NCBI RefSeq assembly: GCF_000499845.2
Contig: NC_023755.2
Span: 8,122,752-8,186,751 of the forward strand
Source of the DNA: Phaseolus vulgaris
Lineage: Eukaryota > Streptophyta > Magnoliopsida > Fabales > Fabaceae
Direction: 5' to 3'
DNA: 64,000 nt
Of this stretch, positions 23,601 to 34,723 are shown piece after piece. A program made the translations under genes and the position numbers. Numbering within the stretch: position 1 is the first letter of the stretch; each line of letters starts with the position of its first letter. The notes beneath the pieces are model-generated. The model was not told where the DNA came from and did not search any database. It was given only the letters and a program-made list of their open reading frames with translations.

Positions 23601-24537
23601 CAGTGAAATCGACGCACATGCGCCATTTCCCATTACTCTTCTTCACCAGTACGACATTTGCCAGCCATTCAGGGTACTGGACTTCCCTGATGTGGCCTGC
23701 AGCGAGGAGCTTCTGGGTTTCGTCCTTGATCGCCTGCCTCCTCTCCTCGTTGAACTTTCTCCTCCTTTGTCGCACTGGTCTCACCAAGTTGTCCATCGCC
23801 AAATGATGGCACAAGAAATCGGGATCGATCCCGGGCATGTCCGAAGCGGACCATGCAAACGCATCCAGATGCCGGTCTATCACCTTGGCGATCTGGTCCT
23901 GGAGCTCGACCTCCAGGGATCTTCCCAGCTTGAAGATCTTTCCTCCGATCTCTCTCTCGAGCCACTGCTCGACGGGTTTTGGCCTGGTCTCTCTGGCGAT
24001 CACCGCCTTGGCGATTCCCAGCTCTCTCGCTTCCTCAGGGCGATTCCTCGCCTCTTTTTCCTCCAGACCAGCGTTCCCCTCCCCCAGCTCAGCATCCACC
24101 ATCACCACGTCTCTTCCGGCGGTCTCTTTCATTACCGTCGATCTGGGCTTCACACCAGGAGGCGGGGTGGTTGTCACGTAACTCACCGATCTCTTGTTTT
24201 TCAGGCTATTCTCATAGCACTTCTTCGCTTCTTTCTGATCCGATTTGATGGTGATCACCACCCCCTCCATAGACGGCAACTTCACCTTCATGTGCCGGGT
24301 CGACGGTATAGCGCCTATCCTGTTGAGCGTGGGTCTTCCCAACAGGATGTTGTATGCTGAAGGAGCGTTTACAACAAGGTATTTGATTTTCTCCGTTCTC
24401 GAACCCGCCTCATCTGTAAACGTAGCCCTCAATTCTATGTACCCCCTGACCTCCACCTGGTCACCAGCGAAACCGTACAAACACCCTCCATAGGGCCTCA
24501 GCTGGTCAATGGGTAGCTCCAACTGTGTGAAAGTCGG
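20663..24537 (-). pseudogene. pol: pol of element B: RT, two RNase H domains, integrase
   Basis: The upper part (22651-24522) is open and has the protease C-terminal part and RT with YVDD at 23308-23319. A one-base loss at about 22661 (CCTTCGG where H has CCTTCTGG) breaks the frame, and a TAG at 22556-22558 stands where H encodes Gln. The lower part (20663-22540) carries the second RNase H (VDGSSNQQGSG near 22463-22474, KSDS, NARADLL), the HHCC finger, the DDE integrase core (Asp near 21488, DNGTQF 21293-21310, NGQVES near 21200) and a C-terminal GPF motif. Gag and pol were one frame, now split by the TAG at 24538-24540. Confidence 0.88.
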
Positions 24538-26100
24538 CTAGAACATCACGTCTGCCAAGCTTCCTTGGTCCACCAGAACCCTGAGGACCTTTCTTCCTGC
24601 TGTGATCAACGAGATGACTATGGGATCGTTGTCATGAGGCACAACGTCCCGAAGATCTTGCTTGGTGAATGTAATGTCCACTTCCGGCGAGTGGTCTTCA
24701 AACATATCCACCGTCATCACAGACCTCGCGTACCTCTTCCTCTGTGATGCGGTGCATCCACCACCCGAGAAACCCCCTGCAATGGTGTGGATTTCCTCGT
24801 GTGTAGGCCTCTCGTGCTGCTGAGCCTCAGCACCTGCTGGTTGGGAGCTCGACGCGCCCCCCGTCCTCCTATCCAGCAAATAGTCGTTTAGGAACCCACT
24901 CTTAACCAAATCGTCGAGCTGGTATCCTAAAGCCAAGCACGAGTCTAAGGTGTGGCCAAAACCTTGGTGAAACTCACACCAGGCGTCTGGCTTTGGTCCC
25001 AGCACCTTGTCGCCCACCTTCTCGGGCGCTTTCAGCCTAGCAGATATGTTGGGAATGGCGATCAGGTCCGCCAGTCCCATGACAAACTTGTGCTTAGGCG
25101 GGCGATTGTACTCCCGGCGTGCTGGTTGCGGGCGCCCTTGGCCCCTGCCCTTGTTCTTCCTTGGATCATAAGGATGGCGAGTCCTCTGATCCCTTCTGGT
25201 CGCCGCTGTCTCCAGCACCCTCTGCGGCTGGATCCTGGTTTGGGCGCGTGGCCTAGCGGGAGCCACGCTCCCTCTCTTCTCGGCGACTTCGCTCTCATCG
25301 GCGATGTGGGCCATCGCAAGTCGCCTAACCTCAGCAAACGTGGCAGGGTGAGCCCTGATCAATGCTTCGCAAAATGGTCCCGGCAGCACGCCCTTCTTAA
25401 ATGCGTAGACCAGCATTTCTTCATCTTTGGCCGGCGACCTGACCATCTGCGCCCCAAAGCGGTTCAGGTAGTCCTTGAGGGACTCTCCCTGATACTGCCT
25501 TATATCAAACAAATCATAAGACACCCTGGGCCGTGCCTTATTCATGATGTACTGCTCGACGAAAATCTTTGAAAATTGTTGGAAGTTGGTTATGTGACCG
25601 GTAGGCAGGCTCACAAACCATTCCAGCGCCGTTCCCTGGAGTGTGCTCACGAACATCTTGCAGTACACGGCGTCTGATCCTCCTGACAGCATCATCTGCG
25701 TATGGAACGTGGTGAGATGAGCCTCAGGATCTTCCACGCCGGTAAAAACAGCCTTAACAGGTACCACATTCGTAGGAATAGGCGTGTCAGTAATCGCCTG
25801 AGCGAAAGGCATAGGAAAAACACGAGGCGGCGTTGACGGCGCGACCTCTTCAGCAATAGGACGCCCTCGTTGCTCCTGAAGAGCTTGACGCAGCTCTTCA
25901 GTCACTTTCCTAAGCTCATCATTCCTGGCCCGAGAGGCGACCAGGTCCTCATGCATTCTCGCCTGTTCTATGCGCGAGGCTTCCACATTCGCCTGCAACG
26001 AACGCAAAATCTCCACCATCTGCGCCATAGTCATGGCGCCGGCGCCTTCAGCAGCAACGGGCGCAACTGGACTTGAACGGTTGCTTCTCATTTTTCTCAT
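24538..26100 (-). CDS. gag: gag and start of protease of element B
   Basis: It starts MRKMRSNRSS at 26100 (a second Met is 3 codons on). N-terminal coiled coil (RSLQANVEASRIEQARM), Retrotrans_gag core (TTFHTQMMLSGGSD ... ALEWFVSLPTGH ... FVEQYIMNKARP), a basic RPQPARRE-type linker, and a zinc-knuckle-like CEFHQGFGHTLDSC (CX2HX4HX4C). The frame continues into the protease, where the active site reads VDQGSLADV (24549-24573; A2 has DQGSSAD), and ends at a premature TAG (24538-24540) a few codons later. The stop looks like a point mutation in a former gag-pro-pol frame. Confidence 0.85.
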   Translation of the reverse strand: MRKMRSNRSSPVAPVAAEGAGAMTMAQMVEILRSLQANVEASRIEQARMHEDLVASRARNDELRKVTEELRQALQEQRGRPIAEEVAPSTPPRVFPMPFAQAITDTPIPTNVVPVKAVFTGVEDPEAHLTTFHTQMMLSGGSDAVYCKMFVSTLQGTALEWFVSLPTGHITNFQQFSKIFVEQYIMNKARPRVSYDLFDIRQYQGESLKDYLNRFGAQMVRSPAKDEEMLVYAFKKGVLPGPFCEALIRAHPATFAEVRRLAMAHIADESEVAEKRGSVAPARPRAQTRIQPQRVLETAATRRDQRTRHPYDPRKNKGRGQGRPQPARREYNRPPKHKFVMGLADLIAIPNISARLKAPEKVGDKVLGPKPDAWCEFHQGFGHTLDSCLALGYQLDDLVKSGFLNDYLLDRRTGGASSSQPAGAEAQQHERPTHEEIHTIAGGFSGGGCTASQRKRYARSVMTVDMFEDHSPEVDITFTKQDLRDVVPHDNDPIVISLITAGRKVLRVLVDQGSLADVMF

Positions 26101-26492
26101 GAAAACTCAGCAAATCACAGAGAGTAATGAACAACATTTCCTTCAGCGACGATCGATTCAGCGATCAATCGGTCAGAACTTCGCGAAACTTCGCAAGAAA
26201 CCACAAGAACACAGCGAACCTCCACAGAAACCTGCAACTCCGCCAGAAACCACCGCTTCTTCCTCGAAAAACCAAACAAGCCAAAGAACTCAAATCTTCA
26301 CCGAACAAATCTCGCGTAAGCAGCAAAAAACTTCACTTCACCGAACAAAAACCCGAACGAACGGTAGAAAACGCGAAATCACCGAACAAAACTAGATGAA
26401 CAGCGAACAACGGTTGCACCAGCACACAACCACACAGAAAATTGCGAAAACCTCCAAGAACTCACGCTGTGGATGGGAACAGGTTTTACACG
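26101..26492 (-). other. 5' UTR of element B
   Basis: About 390 bases between primer site and gag ATG. It is A-rich on the plus strand and shows no convincing gene; short open frames here are not conserved in A. Confidence 0.6.
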
Positions 26493-26510
26493 GCCCCACG
26501 GTGGGCGCCT
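26493..26510 (-). other. Primer binding site of element B (mutated first base)
   Basis: The sense strand reads AGGCGCCCACCGTGGGGCC near the LTR end, against TGGCGCCC in A and A2. The first base is changed and two extra bases (TC) separate it from the LTR. Confidence 0.7.
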
Positions 26511-26512
26511 GA

Positions 26513-27041
26513 TGATCCTGCCTGTTGACCCTTATATACCTGGGCACTTTCTCTCTCCTGGCAGTTACACACCTGGACACGTGGCTCGCATCCAGTCGTA
26601 CACGTGCCATCATCTGGAGCCTCCTTGACTTGGGCGCTGCTTCTGACTCTCCTTTGGCTAACTTACTTATGCATGATACTGCTCAGTGCATAGCTGTCCT
26701 GGAGTGCGATCTCTACTGGATTGGCGAGTTAGGGTGCCTTCGTACACCTTCCCTGTGGTCTCGTCGGCCGCCTTCATAATCTGTACCGCCTTCATCTTCG
26801 GCGATGTGCTTGCTCCGGCGATCTCTAATCACTTGGTCGCCTGAGTTTACATCTGGCGACTTCATCTTTAACCCGGTGACTGCCGGTTCTGGTACGCTGG
26901 AGATCGGAGCACGCCAACTTAATAACTGGCGATTTCACAAGCCCCCCGACTCCCTTCCCTTCTGCCAACCTGGCGTCTCGTCAACACGCCTATACCGTAG
27001 CTTGATGCCACGTCATCACTCCCGACTACCAGGGCGGTACA
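26513..27041 (-). repeat. 5' LTR of element B with a large internal deletion
   Basis: It is 529 bases against 816 in the partner LTR. About 286 bases between GACC and CTTATATACC are missing, so the TATA box (26531-26540) now lies about 20 bases from the LTR end. Little or no R/U5 remains. Confidence 0.85.
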
Positions 27042-29188
27042 AGAAGGATACCATAACCCAGCAAATGATGTTCCTTTGAGATATTTCAGAATTCTTTTTG
27101 AAACTTTGAAGTGTGACTCCTTTGGATTTGCTTGATATCTAACACATAGACACACCGCAAACATGATGTCCGGCCTACTAGCTGTTAGATATAGCAAGGA
27201 GCCAATCAATTCTATATATTTGGTTTGATCTACACTTTTTCCAACAGAATCAACATCCATGTAGCAGCTTGATGGCATTGGAGTGCTTGCTTCTTTGCAA
27301 CTTTCCATTTCAAATTTCTTGAGAATCTCTTTGCAATACTTTGATTGACATAGAAAGATCCCATCCTTTGTTTGCTTAACCTGCAATCCAAGAAAGAAAG
27401 ACAATTCTCCCATCATAGACATTTCAAACAAACCTTTCATTGCAGCCACAAATTCTTCACACAACCTATCTTGTGTAGCACCAAAGATGATGTCATCAAC
27501 ATAGATTTGCACAAAAATTATTTCTGAATTTGACTTTTTGATGAAGAGAGTATTGTCTACCATTCCTCTTTCATAACCATGAGATAGCATAAAGTTGCTA
27601 AGCCTCTCATACCACTGCCTTGGAGCTTGCTTCAGTCCATACAAAGCTTTCTTCAACTTGAAGACATGGTTGGGATGTTTATGATCTTCAAAGACCGGTG
27701 GTTGATCCACATAAACTTCCTCATTGATGTAGCAATTTAAGAAGGCACTCTTGACATCCATTTGGAAGAGTTTGAAACCACTCATACAAGCAAACGCCAG
27801 CAGCAGCCTCACAACCTCCAATCTAGCAACAGGAGCAAAGGTTTCACCATATTCTATGCCCTCCTCTTGATTGTAGCCCTTGGCAACTAGCCTTGCTTTG
27901 TTCCTTGTAATCACGCCATCTTCATCTAACTTGTTCCTGAAAACCCATTTTGAACCAATAATGTTGATTTCATCAGTTCTAGGGACAAGAAACCATACCT
28001 CATTCCTTGCAAACTAATTCAAGTCCTCATGCATATAACCCATTTCTCATCCTTGAGAGCTTTATTAATTGACTTTGGCTCAATTTGAGAGACGAAAGCT
28101 GTGTGCCTGCAGAAGTTTGAGATGGAGCTACGTGTGGAGACACCTTCCTTTATCTGCTCTATGATGTTTTCCACTGACAGATCTCTAGGAATTCTCCACT
28201 CTTTGGGCAGCTCACTTTGTTGCAGAATTTCAATCGGTTGTTTCTGCGAATCAACCGGTTGTTTTTCTGCACAGATTTCCAGCTTCTCCAAACTGATACC
28301 TTGTTCATCTTCTTCAGCACTGGTCTTCGGGATTTGTTTGTTTCTGTGATCTACCTCATCAAAGGCAACGTGAACTGACTCTTCTACAGTCATCAACCTC
28401 TTGCTGTAGATTCTGTATGCATGACTTGAGAGAGAATACCCTATAAAGATGCCAAGATCCGCTTTCTCATCAAACTTTCCCAAGTTTTCTTTTCCATTGT
28501 TGAGAACGAAGCAACTGCACCCAAAAACTCTAAGATGGTTGATGTTAGGCTTCCTTCCATTGAAGAGTTCATATGGAGTCTTCTTCAGTCTAGGCCTAAT
28601 AAGCACTCTATTCATCACATAACACGAAGTGCTTACTGCATCCGCCCAAAAGTACTTAGGAAGAGATGATTCACTAAGCATTGTCCTTGCTAGCTCTTCA
28701 AGAGACCTGTTCTTCCTCTCTACCACACCATTCTGTTGTGGAGTTCTTGGTGCAGAGAAATTGTGCAGGATCCCCATCTTCTCACAGAACTTGCTGAACT
28801 TCTCATTTTGAAATTCTCCTCCATGATCACTTTTGATTGAGCCTATGTTGCAGTTCTTTGTATTTTGCAGCCTTCTTGCTAGCTTCTTGAATGCAGAAAA
28901 GGCATCACTCTTTGATTCCAAGAAAAGAGTCCAAGTGAACCTGGAAAAGTCATCAACAATAACAAGAGCATAATAATTTCCACCAAGGCTCATAGTTCTT
29001 GAGGGACCAAAGAGATCCATGTGAAGTAGCTCAAGGGGTTTTAAAGAGGAAACAACATTTTTTATTTTAAAAGAGCTTTTCACTTGTTTCCCTTTTTGGC
29101 AAGCTTCACAAATGTGATCTTTCTCAAACTTGAGCTTTGGTAGCCCAATCGCAAGATCCTTTGAAATTAACTTGTTCAAGTGATTCAT
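27042..29188 (-). pseudogene. pol: Integrase and RT of copia E
   Basis: The integrase part (28019-29188) has CEACQKGKQ from the zinc finger, catalytic HMDLFGPSR, KSDHGGEFQN and NGVVERKNRSLEE, and the NNGKENLGKFD block typical of this lineage. The frame is interrupted by a stop near 28017-28019 before the RT (upstream of 27914). RT has MDVKSAFLNCYINEEVYVDQPP and YVDDIIFG (27492-27503), and ends in GTSFAGLWYPSC where the B LTR begins. RNase H is missing. The closest copy in the window is copia D, with about the same motif spacing. Confidence 0.85.
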
Positions 29189-29218
29189 GTGAATATGAGC
29201 AATTCTTCTATGCTAAAG

Positions 29219-30745
29219 TCAGGATTCATCTTGCTTTGATAAAAGACAACCAATAGAACATGGTGAAGAGATATCTAGAAGATACACATTATTGACTCTC
29301 TTACCTACCAACATTACCTCTTTGGTGTTGGGTAGACAGATTTCACATGTGTTTGATTTGAACATCACTTGATATCCCTTGTCACATAGTAGGCTAATGC
29401 TCAGCAGATTTTGCTTTAGACCTTCTACATAGAGCACATCATGGAGGACCAAGATGTCTTTGTCTCCTATGGATCCTCTCCCAAGAATCCTTCCCTTGTT
29501 GTTATCTCCATAGGTGACATACCCTTCTTGCTTAAAGGAGATGCTCAGGAACTTTGATTTGTCCCCTGTCATGTGCTTGGAGCATCCACTGTCCGAGTAC
29601 CATTGTTGCTTGCTCTACTTCAAGATTTCCTACAAAGAAGATTTTCAAGTACAAAGATTTGGTCCCCTTATGAATGTGGGTCCATTTAGTTTACACTCAT
29701 CAATAGAACCTTTACTGCACTTAGGAATCCACTTCATAAAGCCCCTAGGAACAACATATTTTCTGATTTTACAGAACCTCACAGAATGGCCTCTTTTCAT
29801 GCAATAGAAGCATGTAAGAATCGGTTGTTTCGATGGTCCAATCGATTGTTTTTCTAGCATTTTCGAAAATGATTTTGAAAATCTATCTTGTTTGTTTTGT
29901 GGGTTAAAACCTAATCCAGCTTTTCCAAAATCACAGTTTTGAGATGCCAAGACATTCTCAAAGTTGGATTGGCCTTTAGAAAGTTTATCCACAGTTTTAA
30001 CAAGATAATGGACCTTCTTTTCAAGATTTTCGCAATTTTCACAAACTAGAGCATCACAGTTGCAAGAGGGGTTTGTGTAAATAATTTCAAGGTTTTCAAA
30101 ATCTGTTTTTGAATTATCTAATTCCTCTTCTAGTGATTTGACTCTGTTTTCAAGCCAGCTATTCTTTTCTTTTAACCGATTGTTCAAGAGGGCCAATCAG
30201 TTGGCTTCTTCATGCGTTTCTTGAAAGGCTTGAAGCAATTGACCATAATTTTCAGAGTTTGATGAGTTAGATGAACTTACACTACTTGAGTCATCTTCTT
30301 TTCTGGCCATGAAGTAGAGGTTGAGGCTTTTCTTGTTTTGCTTTCTTTTCCTTCTTGCCTGGCTTTTTGACCTTGCCTCCTTTGGTTCATTGTTTCCATG
30401 AGCAGCCTTGAGTGTGTCCCACATATCTTTAGCAGTTTTGCATTTTGACACCCTGAAAAGCTCATTAGTATCAAGTGCAAAAGCAATTATGTTTTGAGCA
30501 GAACAATCAAGCTTGGCCATTTTACATTCATCATTGGTCCAATGAGACCAAGGTTTTGCAATGAAAGAACCATTCTTTTTAAACTTTGGAATGTAAGGAC
30601 CATTCTCAATTGAATCCCAAATTCCTTGATCAATAGATTCAACAAAGATTTTCATTCTGGCTTCCCAATACTTGTAATTCAATCCACAGAATAAAGGTGC
30701 TTTGTAGATTGAAGCACCTTCCTCAAAAGATTGTTTTCCAGCCAT
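29219..30745 (-). pseudogene. gag: gag and protease of copia E
   Basis: The ATG at 30745 begins MAGKQSFEEGASIYKAPLF. The UBN2-type copia gag core (YWEARMKIFVESIDQGIWD) is present, but the middle of gag found in D (HIENHLTGLG to the CFGCGKTGHIKTGC knuckle) is missing at about 30385, where the frame jumps from AAHGNNEPKEA to KSQARRKRKQ. A stop lies at 30197-30199. The second part has a coiled coil and a CFYCMKRGHSVRFC knuckle (CX2CX4HX4C). Three stops lie between this and the protease DSGCSKHMTGD at about 29560-29600. It is not functional. Confidence 0.82.
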
Positions 30746-30805
30746 AGAAAAAGGATTTTTGGATCAACTTGAATAACTTTCAAGAACCAAGCTCTTGATG
30801 ACAAT

Positions 30806-30811
30806 TGTTAT
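30806..30811 (-). repeat. First six bases of the E 5' LTR, left of D
   Basis: TGTTAT adjoins the E primer site (minus TTGTCATCAAGAGC, a diverged TGGTATCAAGAGC). The last five bases GTTAT are repeated right of D. Confidence 0.75.
30807..30811 (+). repeat. Left target duplication of copia D (GTTAT)
   Basis: Matches 48669-48673 exactly. Confidence 0.9.
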
Positions 30812-32411
30812 TGTTGAAGATGGTTGCTGCCCCTTCAAGATTGTGTTTGATGAAGACTTTTATGTACATTTCATGTGTATTTTGCTTTACTTTAAGTGTG
30901 TCTTAGAGGTTGTTTAAGAGTGGGCTTTTTGTTGAGTAACTCACCTCATAACCACTGGCCATGTGATAAGAACAAGCATAAGTTTTCTTAAACTGTTTTT
31001 CACATGTTTTACAAAACACACATTTACTGCATAAAAATAAATCTGTTCTTTTCTAAATAAACATATTCTTTTTTAAACTGATGCTTTGGCCAAGTCTTGT
31101 GAAAATTAGATTTTGTGCATCATGTATTTTGACTAAGTCTTTTACCTTTCAAAACGACTGAGTTTTAAATAGTTAAACTTTCTCTGTTTTCGTTTTGAAA
31201 AAATAAATCTGTTCATCTGTAAATGAATAGATTCTTTTTTTGTCTCTGGTGCCATGTCAAGCTTAAACGTTTTTCAGTTTTATCTCTGCACCAGAATGGG
31301 TGACTAAGTCTCCTCACTTAACAAATTCTCTAACTATTTTTTGAAAATAAATCTGTTCATTTTATTTTCAATCTGTTCATTTTATAACAGCTTTAACTGT
31401 TTTTCAAAAATCTGTTATAAGTTTGTTTTCTATAAAATGAAAACTTGTTTCTGAGTTTAAACATCGTTCATACATTTGCAAAAACAAGTTTTACAGCAGA
31501 GAATTAAGAGTTTACAAAGGATTAGCATTTGTTCTTCAAAGATTTCGAAAATCACAAAGTGCTTGTTCTTGGTTTGGTTCCAAAAGCTTGGTGTGAGGTG
31601 CTGCCACTGTTCTAGCAATCTTGCCTACTGGTTTAAGGCAGATCTTTGTATCCTCAATCAGGTGTAGTCGTTTCACTTCTCATTTCTTGTAATAGTTTGG
31701 TTGAACACTCTTCTTGATAGGTTTTCTTGGAGAGTGTGTGTGAGCTGAAATAGGTTTTTTTCAGCAAGAGTACCTAAGTTCTTGTAGGTTTCAAGAACAG
31801 TGGGAATTGTGTTTTTTTGTACTGTGATTTAGTGAATTTCACCTTGGTTTTAGGTGAAGACTGGATGTAGCTTAGTTGAGTGAACCAGTATAATTGCCTT
31901 GTGTTCATTCTCTCTCAATCTCTGCATTTAAGTTTCTGCATAATTGATAAAACAGCAAAGAAATAAATCTGTTCATTCATTAATAAATCTGTTTCTTCTG
32001 GGCTCGTTTCATCCTGCTCTTAATTTCTGGAAAAGTTGTTTGATTCTGATAAGAACTTATAATTTGTTAAAAGTCACTGGAACAGGTTGATTGTAAAGGT
32101 TACTCAATTAATTGGTATGCTATCAATTGAACCTTAATCACTTACTTGAAATTGAAGGTTGTTGTTTTTGCGATTCATTGTTTTACATTCTAATATCAGT
32201 GTGTGAGCATCTGAAAAATATATCTGCAGATCTTGTGATTAACCTTGCTGTATAAACGCTTTTCAAACAAAAACAGTGCCGAAATAAATCTGTTCATTTT
32301 CAAATAAATCGATTTATTTTATGTAAACTGTGTTAAACACTGTTTCTGCGGGAAAGATTTAAAAGGTCAATTCACCCCCCCTCTTGAACTTTGGCACTAT
32401 TAAACCCAACA
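30812..32411 (+). repeat. 5' LTR of copia D
   Basis: It is 1600 bases, from TGTTGAAGATGG to AAACCCAACA. TATA box CTATAAAAT at 31430-31438. Carries several AATAAATCTGTTC motifs. A 21-base partial duplication near 31360-31385 is absent from the 3' LTR. Confidence 0.93.
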
Positions 32412-32413
32412 AT

Positions 32414-32430
32414 TGGTATCAAGAGCTAGG
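32414..32430 (+). other. Primer binding site of copia D
   Basis: TGGTATCAAGAGCTAGG follows the LTR by two bases. It resembles the initiator tRNA-Met complement TGGTATCAGAGC with one extra A. Confidence 0.8.
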
Positions 32431-32461
32431 ACTTGTATTTTAATCAAGTTTGTTTGTAATA

Positions 32462-34126
32462 ATGTCTGCGTTTAATGTGCTTTTTGCTGAAGGATCTGCT
32501 GTTAATAGACCACCTATGTTCAATGGAATGAATTATGCATGTTGGAAAGTTAGAATGAGAATTTTCATGGAATCTATTGATGCATTAATTTGGGAAGCTG
32601 TGGTCCATGGACCTTATGTGCCAATGCAGGTTGTCAAGGATGAAGAAGTGGTAAAGCCAAGATCAGAATGGAATGAGACCGAAAGGAGGAAGGCTCAACA
32701 TGATCTTGTGGCAAAGAACATCATAACCTCTGCATTGACAATGGATGAGTTCTTCAGGATATCTCAATGTAAGTCAGCTAAGAAGATGTGGGAAGTCTTA
32801 GAAGTGACTCATGAGGGTACTGAAGATGTGAAGAGGTCAAGAAAACATGCTCTCATCCAAGAATATGAACTGTTCAGAATGCAACCCGAGGAGAGCATTG
32901 CTGATGTGCAGAAAAGGTTCACCCATATTGAGAATCACCTCACTGGTTTGGGAAAATAATTTGACAGAGAGGAACTCAACATAAAGATATTGAAGTGCCT
33001 CGACAGAAGCTGGCAACCAAAGGTGACTGCCATATCCGAAAGCCGTGATCTGTCAAAGCTGGGAACTGCTGCACTGTTTGGAAAGCTAATGGAGTATGAG
33101 CTAGAGCTCAAAAGACTCAAAGAGTAGGAAACAACAAAGAGAAAACCCAAAGGTCTTGCACTGAAAGCAACTGAACTGGATGAGATCAAGGAGGAAAAAG
33201 AAGATGCTGAAGATGATGACACAATCAGCCTTCTTACAAAAAGATTCAGCAAATTCCTGAGGAAGAAAAGCAGAAATAGGAACCAACAGAAAAGAAGGTA
33301 TCCTAGACCCAATGATTCAAATTCCTCTAAATATACTTGCTTTGGCTGTGGCAAAACAGGGCATATCAAAACAGGTTGTCCAGACAATCAAGCAAAGGAC
33401 AAATCTGCCAGCTAGAAATTTGAAAGGAACAAGGGAAGAAAAGCTTACATCTCATGGGAGGAAAATGAAGTATCTTCAACCAGCAGCTCTTCAACAGAAG
33501 ATGAGGAAAACAATTTGTGGTTCATGATGAAGGATAAGGAGTCAATCTCTGATTCAGTAAGTGATTTCTATGTGGATTCAGATAACTATGATCAATTGCT
33601 TGCTGCTTTCAAGGAAACTCATGATGAAGCAAATAGGCTAGCTGTAATATGCAATAAGCTGCAAAAGGTAAATAATGTGCTTGCACCTAAAGTAAAAACA
33701 CTTGAGGAAAAATTGCATAAAGCCAAAAGAGATTTGGTAAGCCTTGAACTAACATGCTTGCATGCCTCTATTAAAACCTGTGAAAACTGCAAAAAATTGG
33801 AAAAACAAGTGGAGTATTTGCTGAAAACCCTTTCCAATTTCACCAAGGGAAGAGAAAACCTTGAGTCTCTCCTCTGCTCACAGAATGCTGTTTTCAATAA
33901 AAATGGGCTTGGTTATACCCCTGGAAATGTAACCAATGTCAAAAAGCTTTCAAGTTTTTTTGTTCCAGCAAAATTAGTTTTCTCAGCTTTTAACAGTGGC
34001 AAAAAGGCATCTCATGTAACCTGTTTTTACTGCATGAAATCTGGTCAAACATCTAGGTCTTGTATTGCTAGAAAGCATCTTGTTCCTAAGAACTTAGCAA
34101 AATGGCTACCAAAGAGAAGGTTTTAA
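32462..34126 (+). pseudogene. gag: gag of copia D, three nonsense codons
   Basis: The ATG at 32462 (MSAFNVLFAEGSA) is chosen over the upstream TTG. The copia gag core (YACWKVRMRIFMESIDALIWEA, then HALIQEYELFRMQ) is followed by a CFGCGKTGHIKTGC knuckle (about 33341-33380), an acidic stretch, a coiled coil (VKTLEEKLHKAKRDL) and a second knuckle CFYCMKSGQTSRSC, where the usual His is Gln. In-frame stops lie at 32957-32959 (TAA), 33125-33127 (TAG) and 33413-33415 (TAG); the rest stays in one frame up to 34126. Two zinc knuckles in one gag are also seen in E and seem characteristic of this family. Confidence 0.85.
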
Positions 34127-34160
34127 TCTGTGCTGGACCCTATACTGAAAAGGGTACCAT

Positions 34161-34718
34161 TTGTATTATTTTTATTCTATTTTGCAGATTGGCAGCAAGA
34201 AAAATCAGTGGTACTTGGACAGTGGCTGTTCCAAGCATATGACTGGAGATCTTAGAAAGTTTACTAGCTTGAAGCTCAAAGCAGAAGGACATGTAACCTA
34301 TGGTGATAATAACCGAGGGAGGATTTTGGGCAGAGGCACTGTTGGAACAGGAAACTCAACAACCATTGAAAATGTGCTCTATGTAGAAGGACTCAAGCAT
34401 AGTCTTCTCAGCATAAGTCAGCTTTCTGACAAAGGATACAAAGTAAATTTTCAGTCAAAAGGCTGCACAATCTCAAGTAATTCATCTAGTAAGGTACTGT
34501 TTACTGGTAAGAGAGTGAATAACATTTATCTGTTGAATATCATGGAAACTAACCCTTCAAATGAGTGCTTGCTGTCCAAAAGTGATGAGTCTTGGTTGTG
34601 GCACAGGAGGTTAGCTCACATACACACAAATCACTTGAATAAATTGAAATCTAAAGATTTAGTTTCTGGTTTACCTAACATTAAATTTTAGGATAACAGG
34701 CTCTATGATGCTTGTGTG
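34161..34718 (+). pseudogene. pol: Protease and integrase N-terminus of copia D
   Basis: Protease active site WYLDSGCSKHMTGD (Asp at 34218), followed by the GDNNRGRILGRG and YVEGLKHSLLSISQL blocks, then the HHCC finger start (WLWHRRLAHIHTNHLNKL). A TAG at 34689-34691 and loss of the first finger Cys (LYDACVKG; E has CEACQKG) mark decay. The frame differs from gag; a T-rich ATTTTGCAG just upstream could be a splice acceptor or mere coincidence. It is split by A2 at 34723. Confidence 0.8.
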
Positions 34719-34723
34719 AAAGG
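34719..34723 (+). repeat. Left target duplication of A2 (AAAGG)
   Basis: Matches 43222-43226. Confidence 0.92.

Larger units (their letters stand above)
15271..27041 (-). mobile_element. Element B: Tat-lineage Ty3/gypsy retrotransposon, possibly chimeric
   Basis: LTRs at 15271-16086 and 26513-27041 flank gag-pol on the minus strand and an antisense gene on the plus strand. The left flank (CCAGG, B' pol) and right flank (AGAAG, copia E RT) show no target duplication and belong to different elements. Either two family-B insertions recombined or there was a flanking deletion. Confidence 0.82.
27042..30811 (-). mobile_element. Element E: SIRE/Maximus-like Ty1/copia, truncated
   Basis: Minus-strand copia with gag, protease, integrase and RT. 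The 3' end (RNase H and 3' LTR) is lost at the junction with the B LTR at 27041. The 5' LTR begins at 30806 (plus TGTTAT...) but is split after 6 bases by element D and continues at 48674-49338, where F cuts it. Confidence 0.85.

Noticed and set aside
23692..24360. 222-codon plus-strand frame across B RT/protease
   Set aside because: Shadow of the minus-strand pol; codon structure follows pol.
27042..27046. Target duplication for element B
   Set aside because: AGAAG does not match the left flank CCAGG.
31476..31667. 63-codon frame in the D 5' LTR, also at 47733-47924
   Set aside because: LTR duplicate without recognisable protein features.
34124..34190. Possible intron between gag and protease in copia D
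   Set aside because: Only a T-rich ATTTTGCAG acceptor-like site is seen; no clear donor, and E shows stops here instead. A frame change by mutation is equally likely.
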